Shown here piece after piece: positions 31,470 through 42,200 of a stretch of DNA of 63,911 nt. A model generated the notes under the pieces. That model was given only the letters and a program-made list of their open reading frames with translations. It was not told the origin of the DNA and did no database searches. Both the position numbers and the translations under genes were made by a program. Position 1 is the stretch's first letter; each line of letters starts with the position of its first letter. The DNA is from Zelonia costaricensis (lineage: Eukaryota > Euglenozoa > Kinetoplastea > Trypanosomatida > Trypanosomatidae), in assembly GCA_030849075.1 (NCBI GenBank), contig JASAOO010003445.1, positions 1-63,911 on the forward strand. The letters run 5' to 3'.

Positions 31470-34400
31470 TGCGTATATGTGCAAGAAAAGCGAAGGTGAA
31501 GCGAACGAGAGAGGCGAAGAAAAAAACAAAAAAGAGAAGGACAAAACACGGAGACAGCACTGGAGGTGGGGTGGGGTGGGGGATGGGGAGCAGCGGAGGT
31601 CTGCTTTGGGTCTAAAATACCCCACGGGAAGAGAAGGACTGAGCGTGCAGCACACAACGACTAAGGTGTACGCACGCACACACACAAACACACACAGAAA
31701 CACACACGCGCAGGGAATGCGACGAGCGTTGGGGGGGGAGGAGGAAAGAAAGACGGTGATGGGGGAAGAGGGGGAGGGGCCGGAATCGGGCACTATCCGT
31801 TGAGCTGACGTCGAAGAAGATGAGGGTGATTGCTGACAACACTGGAAGCAGCACCGCGAGGGGAGGGGGCGAGAGAGAAAGGCGGGTTGACGCGCAGAAG
31901 GAAATGTGATTGGAAACTCACGTGGAGCTGAAACGACAGAGAGGCGGAATAACTGAAGACGAGCGGGCGCAAGGGGACGGCGCACCGACAGTCAAGCGCG
32001 GATGCAGACGCCGGAACACACACTCTGACTCACGCACACACACAAACCAATATATCGAGGGAGAGAGTACGCGACACGTGACCACGTTTTTTTTCTTTTG
32101 TTCAATGGAGTGGGCGTGCTGCACTCTTGCAGGAGTTATAGTGAAGGTAAAACAAAAGAAGAGAGAAGGAAAGTGGTGGTGGGGGGGGTTGAAGAGGTAT
32201 GCAACTGCGTGTTCTTTCCCGTTCTGACAAGAGGAGGGAGGGCGGGGTATCAAAGAAAAAAGAACAGAAGGGGGGGGGGGCTTAGCGCAGCAACCGTTCG
32301 ACGAACGAAAAGAAATAAGAAGCGAGAGCGCGTGGGCCAGGAAAGGCTTGGCGAAGGGAGGGGAAGGGAGCGAGGCGAATGGTGACGACGCCACAGCGGC
32401 AAGGCTGGGGAAGCAGACGCGCGCGGGCAGAGTGGAAGACAGGCAATCACAAAGGTGAAGGACAAGACACAATCACACAACTACACGCAGACAAGCACGG
32501 GAGATCAAATGGGGGAGGGGCGAACCCGACGGCAGGAGAATCAAGCCCGATACGCAGAAAGATACTGGAGGTGAACAAGCGATCCCACAGAGAATGGTAT
32601 AAGGGTGAGGCGAGGGAGTTGTGGGAGTGGGGTGGGGGTGAGTCGATGGCAGATCGGCAACGAACTCGTGCTTTGTGTGAGGACTGAGGGGCAGGGGGCG
32701 GGCAGCGAGTGAAACGGAAAGGAGGGGATGTGATCTGACGACGCGAAGAGAGAACGGAGGAGACGCTCAGCTGCAGCACAAGACGCCCTGCGCTTTTGTG
32801 TGTATGAGCAGGGAAGGAAGCTGAGAAGGACGGAGCAAACGGAAAAAAAAAACACACACGTAAAGGCAGAAAGAGAAACGAAGAAGAAAGGGCGGCCAAA
32901 CGAGATGGAACAGAGGATGAAGAAGCGCACCAGGCGAGCACAGACACACACACAAACACAAAAGCACAAAAACACAAGAACACAAAAGCGACAGGGAGAA
33001 GGAGAACAAGCAAGTCAAGGTACGCACACGGAAAATCAGCCCGCTCACCGGAGAGGAGGGGAGGGGGACAGGAAAGAGGTCGAGCACAAGAACAAAAAAA
33101 AAACGCCGAAAGGCGCACACACGTACACACGAGTACAATAAGAAAAGGGAAGATAAAGTGGACAGGTGTTCACTGAGGCGAGCAACGGACTAACAGGATA
33201 CTCAGGACAGAGGACAGACTGGCGACAGGGCAGAAGGACAGAGAGAACCCCCCAAAAAAGAAGGGAAGGGGCGGGGGAAGGGTTCGACTGGGCGAAACCG
33301 CGAAGCGAAAACAAAACAAAAAAAGCGGCGTAGAAGATAAACGGAGAAGAGGAGGGGCAGGGTGTAGGAGCTCAGGGCTTTCTCGCACCGTAGAGAGCCA
33401 GCCGCGGAACGTTCAGGAGTCGGAGAGGGGGCTGGAGCGATGGCGGGCGGTACGTTGGAGAAGAGAATGGGGCTGGGGAGATGGGTTGGTGGAGATGGTA
33501 GACGTGCAAGCAGCGTCCCGGTTTGGTAGAGTGGAGGGTTTGGGGTTGGGGAGGAAAGAAAGGAAAGGGAGGAGAGGGAGAGGGGAGAAGAGAGGAAAGA
33601 AAGCGAATAGCGGAGGAACTGCCAAAGTGCGCAGCGGGTATGGAATGTGATCGCGTGCGCGTATGTATATGTGTGTGTGCATTTTATGGGGGGAGAGACA
33701 GGGGAGGATCGCAGGAAAGAGATGATCATTGCCAAATGGGGGGAGGGGAAGGAGGTGCATTCAGGTCGGGAGGAGTGGCGTGGTGTGGCTGGGTGGCGAA
33801 CGAAGTGCGCCGAGGCGCTGGCATGCTACACCGCGAGCTCTGTGGACCACCCGCCAACGCGCACCACCCCAATTCGAAGCGCGCGGTTGACGCGACCTTC
33901 CAACCCTTGCCACTACGCACGTGGCGGGGCGGGGGCGACTTGGACGTCTGCAGCACAAGTCTCGACTGCAACTCGTCCCTCGCATCAGCGCCAGTAGAAG
34001 TTGCCGCCCATTCAGCAGCGGGATGACCGACCGCTGGCTTCAGTGTCACTTCTTTCGGTTTGTGGTTACGAGGTCAAGGAGCTTCCCCACTGCTCGTAAA
34101 ACGCATGCCTCCAAACTGCGAGTGCGCTAAAGGCGACAGACAGCGCACCTCGGAGGCCCGCCAAAGTGAAGTGAGAAACACGCAGAAACGGGGAGTCAAC
34201 TCAAGAGGAAGGAGGGCGGCAAGGAAGGGGAGGGGGGGGGGGAGGGCAGGAAAGGAGGGGCAAAGGATGGCCACCACACCATCCCCCGCCGTAGCGCCTC
34301 GCCCTCTCTTTTCACCGCGGACCGCGCACAAGACACATCTAAACGTGCCTGCAGGCAGCGCACTCGTTCAAACCGCTTCCCTCCTCTGGACCCGAATACT

Positions 34401-34776
34401 GGTCATGCTGCTCATCATTTTATGCGTTAGGCGGCGTGCGCGCGTTCGCTGATCCACCAAAGTAACAAGAAAAGGAAAGGCGATCACCCGGGCAGAGAGA
34501 GGGGGAGGAGAGTCAAATGAGCACGAGACGGACGCAATCGGTGCGAGGAGGCACGGCGGGAGGAAGGCGCGGAACGCAAGGGAGCAGCGCGCTGGGAGGC
34601 GGTGGACTGCGCCGCTCTTCTCACCCGCCGCACCCTGTGCTGGAGAATCGCGGCACGGCAGTAGCGCAGCAGCACACACGCATTTCTCCACTTCCCATTC
34701 TGAGGCGGCCCCGCCAAGATGCAGCGAGAGATCGACGTGCGGAACGGAAAGGCGACTTCTGGGCACCTAATGCAGG
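31470..34776. other. Spacer between GMP synthase and the 247-residue gene
   Basis: This 3.3 kb spacer is mostly purine-rich plus-strand sequence with A tracts and G runs. It contains a short plus-strand T tract at about 32088-32098 and a distinctly balanced island at about 33790-34140. No credible protein gene was seen. It includes the 3' untranslated region of GMP synthase and the splice region of the 247-residue gene. Confidence 0.65.
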
Positions 34777-36741
34777 TTACTCCCACTCCGTCGTACCCGG
34801 CGGCTTCGCGGTGAGGTCGTACATGACGCGTCCAACAAAGTCGAGCTTCTGCACGGCGCCCGCGATCTCCTCCAGCACCTCCAGCGGCATGTACGCCGAG
34901 CCCGGCGTGGCGGGGATGCCGGTCATGAAGTCGCTCGTCAGGAAGGTGCGCACCACAACGCTGTAGCCGCCGGTCTTGTCGAAGCCGACGGGCACGAGGA
35001 CGATGGGCACCTGGCTGAGCGAGCGCACAAGCTGGTGGCGCATGAGAATGCCGTTGACGATGTCGTCCGCCTGCCGCAGCTTGTTGAGCACATCGATGGT
35101 GAGGCACGTCGGGGTCACGGCACCCGGCGAGACCGGCTCCGGCGCGCCAAACATGAAAACGACGCGGTTCACGCCGTGTGCCGTCTTTGGGACCGTCTTG
35201 GCGAGCTGCATCAGCGTTGGCCACTGCTCCGCCGTGGGGAAAGACTTCATCGACAGGGCCACCGCGTAGGCGTACGTGCGGCCATCGCCCTGCACACCGA
35301 CCGTGCGCACCGGCAGCACGCACGCCGACAGCGCCGCCGTTTCGGCGAGCACGGCGACGGCGTCCCCGTTGCCGCCTGCGCACACCGCCTTCACGGTGGC
35401 CTCCGTCTCGGCAAACTTCGCGTCGCGGAAGGGCGTCCCGTCGGTGCAGAGCGTGCGGATCGCGAGACCCGGGCCGGGGAAGGGCTGGCGCTCGACGAGG
35501 TGCCGCGGGATGCCGAGACGCGCGCCCAGCTCGCGCACCTCGTCCTTGTGGTAGTCGCAGAGCGGCTCGATAATGCGGCCGGCGTCGCGCAGCTGGCGCA
35601 CGACGGCGGTGTCGTTGTGGTGCGTCTTGATGGCGTCGGCATTCGCGCTGGCGTACTGGGAGCCGGACTCGATGAGGTCGGGGCGCAGCGTGCCCTGCGC
35701 CAGCAGCAGGTTGTTCACGTCGAGCTGCAGCTCCTTGATCACGCGGTCGCACACGCTCATGAAGGTGTTGCCGATGATGTTGCGCTTCTCCTCCGGATCG
35801 GTCGTCTCGCACAGCCGCTTCGTCGTGTACGCCGGCCGCCCCTTTTTCGCCACCATCTCCGTCGTGGCCTGGGCAAAGTCCTCGTGGGCGTTGACGAGGT
35901 GCACGCGCACGCCGGCCGCACTCAGCGCCGCCACCACTTGCTCGCTCTCGTGCAGGCGCATGAAGCCGTGGTCGATGTGGATGCACACCACCCGCTCCGG
36001 CCCCAGCGCCTTGAGGAGCAGCACCGCGCACACCGTGCTGTCCACGCCACCCGAGGCAAGACAGAGCACCTTCTGGCCGCTGCTGGTGCGGTCGCGGATG
36101 AGCCGTAGCGCCACCGCCTCGCGATCCTCCATCGTGAAGGCGAAGTCGCAGCCGCACAGCTGCAGGAAGTTCTTGAAGATCGTCTTGCCCGACACGGTCA
36201 GCTCCACCTCCGGGTGGAACTGCACGCCAAAGAGCGGCAGTGAGGTGTGCTGCACGGCGGTGATGATGTTCTCCGAGCTGCGGGCGATCACCTTGAGCGA
36301 GTCGCCGGTGGCCGTGATGGAGTCGCCGTGGGTGAGCAGCACCGCCTCGGTGCTCTGAAGGCCGGCGAAGACCGGCGAGGTCGTGTCCACCTCGATGTTG
36401 TCCTGCCCGTCCTCCCGCACCTTCCCGCTGCGTACCTCACCGCCGAACGTCTCGGCCAGCATCTGGTTGCCGTAGCAGATGCCAAGCACCGGCTTGCCCG
36501 TCGCGAAGATCGCCTTGTCGTACGCCAGCGGCGTCGCATCGTTCACCGAGCTGGGCCCACCGCTGATGATGATGCCCTTCAGTCGCGCATCGTCACGCAG
36601 CTTCTCAGCCGGGGTGTCGAGCGGCAGGATCACCGTCTCGACGCGCAGCTCGCGCACCTTGCGGTCGATCACCTTCCCATACTGCGAGCCGGCATCGAGG
36701 ATGACGACGTAGTCGCCTAGTGGGGCGCCATCATGCGACAT
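34777..36741 (-). CDS. guaA: GMP synthase (glutamine-hydrolysing)
   Basis: A 654-residue two-domain enzyme that aminates XMP to GMP with glutamine and ATP, the last step of guanine nucleotide synthesis. Residues 12-200 are a class I glutamine amidotransferase: ISGGPSSV (59-66), nucleophile Cys89 in GICYGNQM, and His176/Glu178 in VQFHPEVEL. Residues about 205 onward are the ATP pyrophosphatase domain with the PP-loop ASGGVDSTV (229-237). The C terminus ends in LTAKPPGTTEWE, the signature end of the family. The length is close to the animal enzyme (about 690) and longer than bacterial ones (about 525), so it carries the eukaryotic insertion in the C-terminal part. No PTS1-like C-terminal tripeptide is present, so nothing points to the glycosome. 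All catalytic residues are intact. The ATG at 36741 is preceded by an A-rich leader of about 67 bases. Confidence 0.97.
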   Translation of the reverse strand: MSHDGAPLGDYVVILDAGSQYGKVIDRKVRELRVETVILPLDTPAEKLRDDARLKGIIISGGPSSVNDATPLAYDKAIFATGKPVLGICYGNQMLAETFGGEVRSGKVREDGQDNIEVDTTSPVFAGLQSTEAVLLTHGDSITATGDSLKVIARSSENIITAVQHTSLPLFGVQFHPEVELTVSGKTIFKNFLQLCGCDFAFTMEDREAVALRLIRDRTSSGQKVLCLASGGVDSTVCAVLLLKALGPERVVCIHIDHGFMRLHESEQVVAALSAAGVRVHLVNAHEDFAQATTEMVAKKGRPAYTTKRLCETTDPEEKRNIIGNTFMSVCDRVIKELQLDVNNLLLAQGTLRPDLIESGSQYASANADAIKTHHNDTAVVRQLRDAGRIIEPLCDYHKDEVRELGARLGIPRHLVERQPFPGPGLAIRTLCTDGTPFRDAKFAETEATVKAVCAGGNGDAVAVLAETAALSACVLPVRTVGVQGDGRTYAYAVALSMKSFPTAEQWPTLMQLAKTVPKTAHGVNRVVFMFGAPEPVSPGAVTPTCLTIDVLNKLRQADDIVNGILMRHQLVRSLSQVPIVLVPVGFDKTGGYSVVVRTFLTSDFMTGIPATPGSAYMPLEVLEEIAGAVQKLDFVGRVMYDLTAKPPGTTEWE

Positions 36742-37351
36742 CGTGACACGTTGGTGCGTGTTTTTATGTGTTTGGCTGTCGTTTATCTGCTTTTAAGGTC
36801 TCTGTTGCTGAAAAAAACTGTTTTGTGAATTGCCTTTACGCGTGTATGTAAGTGCGTGTGCTCCGCGACTCGACTGTGCTGCCTCCGTGCCAGAGGGCGC
36901 GATCGATGCAGAGGCGGATCTTAACGACGCGTGTGTATTCTGGGTCAGTCCGGGGAAGCGAAGGGGGTCACGAGTGGAAGGGGAGATGAGAGTGCCGGCG
37001 CTGGTGTGAAACTAGGAATTGTTCCAAGTTGCAGGATTGAAGAGGCGGGGTGGGTAGGAGCTGCAGGAGAGTGGTAGGGTAAGGTAGAAAGGGTGAGCAG
37101 CGGACGCGTGTGAGCGAGGCCGCCCAGCTCGTGCGGCCCCCCCTTCGCACGCCGGCCACGTCGAGCTCGAGGGCCCACGGACACCACAGCAGCTCCATTG
37201 GTCCTGCACCGTTTCATTCCTTGGTTGACTTCCTTCGTTCAGCAGCACGGCGGAGGGGCCGGGCGTCGCGTGCAGCGCAGCGCGGCCACGTTAGTGCGCC
37301 TGACAAGCCTCATCACAGGCGCCGACGCCGCGCGCAGGTGGTGCGCCCTTC
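36742..37351. other. Spacer between RRM and GMP synthase genes
   Basis: Positions 36742-36870 are T-rich on the plus strand, unlike the usual purine bias, so the GMP synthase leader is A-rich. Positions 36950-37100 are purine-rich and 37100-37350 are GC-balanced, including the 3' flank of the RRM gene. No gene was seen. Confidence 0.7.
36808..36817 (-). promoter_or_regulatory. Predicted trans-splice acceptor of GMP synthase
   Basis: On the minus strand a short T7 tract is followed by CAG, with the AG at 36809-36808. This leaves an A-rich leader of about 66 bases before the ATG at 36741. The tract is short, so an upstream site is possible. Confidence 0.4.
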
Positions 37352-37603
37352 TCAGTCCTGCCGCACGAACACGCGCAGAAAGGCGCCGTCGAACTCCATG
37401 CCTTCCATGTTGGCCGCCGCGGCCACCGCGTCTTCGCGCTCCTCGTACGCCACGTCGGCTGTCGCATTCGCCGTGCCGCCGGTGCCGCCCTCCTCACCAA
37501 CGGGAGTGAAGGCGGCGATCTCCCCAAAGCACGCGCAGAGGCGGAGCAGCTTCTCTGCGCTGTAGGCCGCAGGAAGGCTGCGGATGCGGATGCTTGTGGT
37601 CAT
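37352..37603 (-). CDS. Small single-RRM RNA-binding protein
   Basis: An 83-residue protein that is essentially one RNA recognition motif. The first strand is IRIRSLP (6-12, RNP2 position), the first helix [15 protein letters not shown] (15-29), the RNP1-position strand [12 protein letters not shown], the second helix [15 protein letters not shown], and the last strand [10 protein letters not shown] at the C terminus. The pattern resembles the RRM of cyclophilin-33-type proteins, but there is no cyclophilin domain. The RNP1 strand lacks the usual aromatic pair and a Gly-rich loop (GGTGGT) precedes it, so RNA binding may be weak or the domain may bind protein. The ATG at 37603 follows a C/T-rich tract with no AG between, so the splice acceptor must lie farther upstream. 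It sits between GMP synthase and a small coiled-coil gene; the context says nothing about its job. Confidence 0.75.
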   Translation of the reverse strand: MTTSIRIRSLPAAYSAEKLLRLCACFGEIAAFTPVGEEGGTGGTANATADVAYEEREDAVAAAANMEGMEFDGAFLRVFVRQD

Positions 37604-38500
37604 GCCGGGGCAGGGGGGGGGGGGCGGAGGAGGAGGAGGAGGGGTGAAGGGGGCCTTTATGAGCGACCCCGGGCGTGTTCGTGTGTGGGAGAGAGTGTAG
37701 TGGACACTCTCGTGTATCTTAGGGGGAGGGGAAGGCAGAGGAGGAGCAGGGGCGTGGGAGGAAGCGAGTCGGTGTTCTCGGATGGTGTGTCAGGGAGTGC
37801 TGGGGGTGGGGAGGGAAGGGCTGCTCTCTTCCATTGCAGAGTCAAGGGCTGCACGGGGGCGGAGACGCACGGGGCGAGTTTGCTCGGAGCGTCTCGGGAG
37901 CGCTGCCGATGACAACGTCAACGCGTGTGCTCATTTTGCATGGACTCAGTGGTGTGGCGCGTCTGCATCTACTCACGGAAGGGGTGCGGTTGGAGGTGTG
38001 GAGGGGGGAAGGGGAGGGGGGGGGGGGGAAAGTGGCAATCACGCAGAACGGCACGCCAGCGGTTCGGGGCAGCGTATCTAAACGAACAGGTAGCGACAAC
38101 AACAACAGCAAACGCGTCCGCGGCGGTCTAGTAGGTGGACATAGAGCCATGGGCTCGCGGAGGAGAAGAAAGGAGGAGAGAGTTGGGGGTGCATCTATGA
38201 AGACAACGAAGGATTGCCACAAAGTGGCCACGCGCGCCGCACAAGGTCCACCATACCGCGGGGTGCGAGTGCTCCGCGACGCGTTGAGGCGGCAATAGCC
38301 AGCAAACCGCAACAGCAGCAGCAACAAAACACGACGAGGTCGCCACGGGCTGCAGCGTACCGGCGAGCCCCGCTGCCGCAAGGGGTGAACGATCGGAGCA
38401 GACAGACACGTCCGAACACACAGACAAACAGGAAGGGCGCAGAGGACGGAGCAGGTTTGATGTGAAGACTCGCACGCCGGCTTCACGACACAAAGTTTGC
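37604..38500. other. Spacer between coiled-coil and RRM genes
   Basis: This 0.9 kb spacer has a G-run and GGA-repeat area at about 37610-37645, which on the transcript is the pyrimidine tract upstream of the RRM gene. Purine-rich and balanced sequence follows up to 38500. No gene was seen. Confidence 0.7.
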
Positions 38501-39235
38501 TTATGCTGTCACCATAGCCCGCAACTCCGCCAGCGTCTTGAGGTTGTCCTGGATCTGGATGCTGTTCGCCTCCTGCAGCAGGTCCGCCCACGCGTCCTTG
38601 CCCTCCTCCGCGGCGGCCACCTCGTCAAGGAGGCACTTGCGCGCGTTCGACTTCTCGTTCCACTCCTTCATGGCCTGCTCTAGCGCCCACGACTTCGCCT
38701 CCGCCTCGATGGCGGCCTGCGTGTCTGCGATGCGGCTTCGCAGCTGGCGCGCCTTCTCCTCGTGCGCGGTCTGCTCCTGCGGCAGCGCGGCCTCGTGCTT
38801 CGCCACCGCCGCGACCAGCAGCGCCCGGGCCTCGTCGCGGGTGCGCTGAAAGGTCAGCAGCCGCTCCCGCGCCGCAGCGTCCTTCTCCTCCGCCTCGCGA
38901 GTGCGGGTGTCGACGAGGTGCTTGCGCTTGCTGAGCACCCGCTGGTGCTCCTCGTTGCGGCGCCGCCGCTCCTCCACCTTGCGGCACAGCTCCTGCGTCT
39001 CCCGCTCCATGCGCTGCAGCTCCTCCCTCTTGGCCACCACCTGCGCCTCGATCGCGCTGCTTGTGTTGCGGATCGTCTCCTTCTCGAGGTCCCACTGCTG
39101 GGTCATCTTGGTCTTCTCACCCTCGAGGTCCTGCAGCGACCTGCGCACCGCCTCCAGCTCGCTGCCCTTGTCGGTGAGGCCGCCCTTGAGCACGCGCCAG
39201 CGCTGGATCAGCTCTGTCACCTGCGACTTGTCCAT
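38501..39235 (-). CDS. Small coiled-coil protein, function unknown
   Basis: A 244-residue protein, mostly coiled coil, that I cannot assign. Residues 1-20 (LIQRWRVLKGGL) look like a short capping helix. From about residue 25 to 215 it is rich in Glu, Arg, Lys, Gln and Ala with heptad-like hydrophobic spacing and few prolines or glycines. The last 25 residues (QIQDNLKTLAELRAMV) form a final leucine-rich helix. The size and form resemble small structural subunits of kinetochore, intraflagellar or cytoskeletal complexes, but no signature decides. No signal peptide or membrane segment is seen. The ATG at 39235 follows a C/T-rich stretch without AG on the transcript. Codon use and composition clearly differ from the surrounding spacer, so the gene is real. 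Confidence 0.82.
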   Translation of the reverse strand: MDKSQVTELIQRWRVLKGGLTDKGSELEAVRRSLQDLEGEKTKMTQQWDLEKETIRNTSSAIEAQVVAKREELQRMERETQELCRKVEERRRRNEEHQRVLSKRKHLVDTRTREAEEKDAAARERLLTFQRTRDEARALLVAAVAKHEAALPQEQTAHEEKARQLRSRIADTQAAIEAEAKSWALEQAMKEWNEKSNARKCLLDEVAAAEEGKDAWADLLQEANSIQIQDNLKTLAELRAMVTA

Positions 39236-42200
39236 TGCGACGGAAAAGAAAGAGAGTGCGGGTGGGTGTGGGTGGATGGGTTAGGAACTCTGTGTGGATC
39301 TAAGTGGTTGCTTTCGGGGACTGCAGGCCAAGACAGGTCGACGGCGAGCAGAGGAGGCCAGCGGCAGGGCAGAGGAGAAAAATAAGGCAACGTGAAGAGG
39401 GAGGAGGGGAAAGGTCAGTGGGGCGCGAGCGTTGCTGACCTGCTTCACCAAGCACGGACACACACGCCAGCTGCCACGATGCAGTTCTCTGTGAACGGTT
39501 TGGGGCCTACGGCCTTGCATGGAGGTGCAGTAATCTCGATCCTGCTTGCGTGCTGAGACATGGACGGCTGATTGCCAACACACCAGAAGCGGCTGCCCTT
39601 GTCTTCATACTGCCGCACAAAAGAGCCTGGAGCACTCGAGGCTTGCGGCGGACAGGGAGCGGCGTGTGCCGCGCGCTCATCACGTTCGCTTTGCTGCAGC
39701 GCTGTCTGTTTTCCACTACGTGTGGTGTTCTTACGTACCCGCCTGCTAAACGTCCTGTGTCACCACGCGGGTGGTGATCGCTGATGACCCAGCAGTTGTT
39801 TTTGTGTGGTGTGGCTGATGCTCCGTGCAGCGCCGAGAAACAGAAAGATGACAAAGACAGAGAGAGAAAAGAAGGCACGGCTGCGCGGAGAGGAGGAAGA
39901 AAACAGGAGGGCGATCGGAGTGGAGGTGGGGTGGGCTGCCTTTGCGCATCCACACACACACATTGGACCTCGTCACACATACACACTCACACGCACGCAC
40001 ACGTACACCACGGACACAGGACGCACGCCACACTGCGTATTGCGCTACATCAGCACAGCTGGGGGAAACAAAGACAACGCGCCTGCAGAAAAAATGAGAA
40101 ACGAGGAACGCCGACGCACACACCGACACAAGCGAGAGGGCTGCAGCGCGGCACACGAAAGCACACCCTCAGCTAGAAGGGAGCTAAGGGAACATGAAGA
40201 CGTCCACAACGGCGTCATCGAGGCACAGAGACATCAACCCATTACGCAGCAAGGTGACACACCCGATGGAAACAAAACAACGACCTCTCCGGCGCACCTC
40301 TCTGCCATGGGAGCGGGGGGGGGGGCGGTGCCGCTTCCAACACGGCCGTTGCTGCCGCAGCTGCAAGGCCTTTTGATGCACAGACGAGCGAAGACACGGA
40401 GGGAGGAGAAGCGGAGGAGGAGTTGAGGCGTGCGGCGCAGCGTGGCGGGGGAGGGAAAGGGAAGCACGAAGAGGGAGAAGGACGGGCAATGACGGGGGGA
40501 CGGCAGGGTGCGCCGCACAACCGCAACAAACGGGGGACCACCACACGCAGCAGAGGAGAACAATGACGAGGAGAGAGCAAGCACGCGTACGTACATACAC
40601 ACACACGTACTAGGAGCACAGAAGCACGCACGGAAGCACGCATACATGCACACACAGACAGTCATACACACACACGCACACACAACTACGCATAAACACC
40701 ATTACATGAACACAAACGTGCATTCGCGTGCACAGGCAACAGAGTTGGTGGAGAGTGATTCTGTGCGTGTGAGTGGGGATTGAGAAAGGAGAGCGGTGGT
40801 TGGGAGGGGTTTGGGGGCGGTGAAGGGCAAGGGAGGGGGGGCCTGAAGGGAAAACGAGGGAGCAGGGCCAAAAGCTGACGCAGCAAGAGGGGGCCGCCGC
40901 GGTGCAACCGCGCAAACGTGATGAGAGCAAGCGCTTGTATACACAGACACACCCCCGTACGCGTTGGCGCCACACTTTGACATGGGTGTGAGCAGCACGG
41001 CGGCGCCCTCAGAGCGCCCTCCGCAGCCGTGCAACTTCCTCGCAGAGGTGAGGCCGCGCGGTGCGGCGGCGCCCGACGTCGAGCGCCATCAGGCTTCCAC
41101 ACAATGAGGGTGAGCGACGATAGTCGGAGAAGGCGTCGAGGAAACAAGAGACGGAGAGGAAATCGGAACGGCGGAGATACAAGAGGGAGGGCAAGGAGGG
41201 GGCGTTGCGGGCCGGAGCGGCGCCTGTCCGCGCCGTCCCTCTTGCGTCGGCCACAGCCACCAGTCAGCACAGGATTGACATGTTGCAGCTGGAGGGAGGG
41301 GGGTTGTCGCCCACCCCTTGCGCTGCGAGGCAGGCGCGCGCGGCGGAGTCCTTCGGCGGGCATTTTACATGTGCATGCGAACGTGGACGGAGGCCGAGGC
41401 ACGAGAGGCGTGGGTATGGCGGACAAAGGGAAAGGTGGGGAAGTTGGGCAGGTGGGGCGCGCAGCCGTGCTGGTGGGTGCGCGCACGGGTGCATGGGTTG
41501 GGGAGTGGAAACCAGCGGCGAAGCCCAGGGGAGAAAAAAAAGGGAAGAGAGAGAAGAGAATTGAACGAGCACAGGAGGGAGGGGGTTATCGGCAGTGAAA
41601 CAAATCACGCGGATCGGACCAACGAACAGAAAGAAAGGAACTCGACTGAGAATGCGGGAGGACGGAGGAGGGGACGGGTGGCTGCGTGGGTGGACGGGGA
41701 GAAACGGGAGAATGCAGAAGCACCAGGTGGTGTTGCGTGCACGGTGCGGCAGCGCTGCGCTGAACACGGAAGAAGAAGGAAGGAAGAACGGAAAAGGGAG
41801 ACGAAAAGAACGCAATCGACAACGACAGACGGAGCGGAAGGCAAAGGAACGAAAGGAGAGTGGAGGACGCAGATGGAACACGCGGAAAGAAAGGCGGAGA
41901 GAGTGGGGGAGGAGGGGAGGCAGGAGAGTAGCGGAAGGGGTTTGGATTGAGGGGGCAACAACTTCCGAACAACATGTGCGACACGATCCTCGTGCCTGTC
42001 CGGAGAAATGGAGAAAAATAAAACAAAACAGTGTTGCTTTCTCGGGCTCTTGTGCACGCAGCCTCTTCCTATGTTGTCTTTGCACGCAGAAGAGCGACGG
42101 AGGAGATCAGAAGAAAAAGAAACAGAGAGAGGCAAGGACCCACTAGTTAAACCCGCTGCACACAACTGGGATGGCGGGGGGGGGCAGAAGCGAGCTGGAG

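Noticed and set aside
34484..36157. 557-codon minus-strand frame overlapping GMP synthase
   Set aside because: It is another reading frame of the intact GMP synthase gene, rich in Arg, Gly and Ala, and has no motifs of its own.
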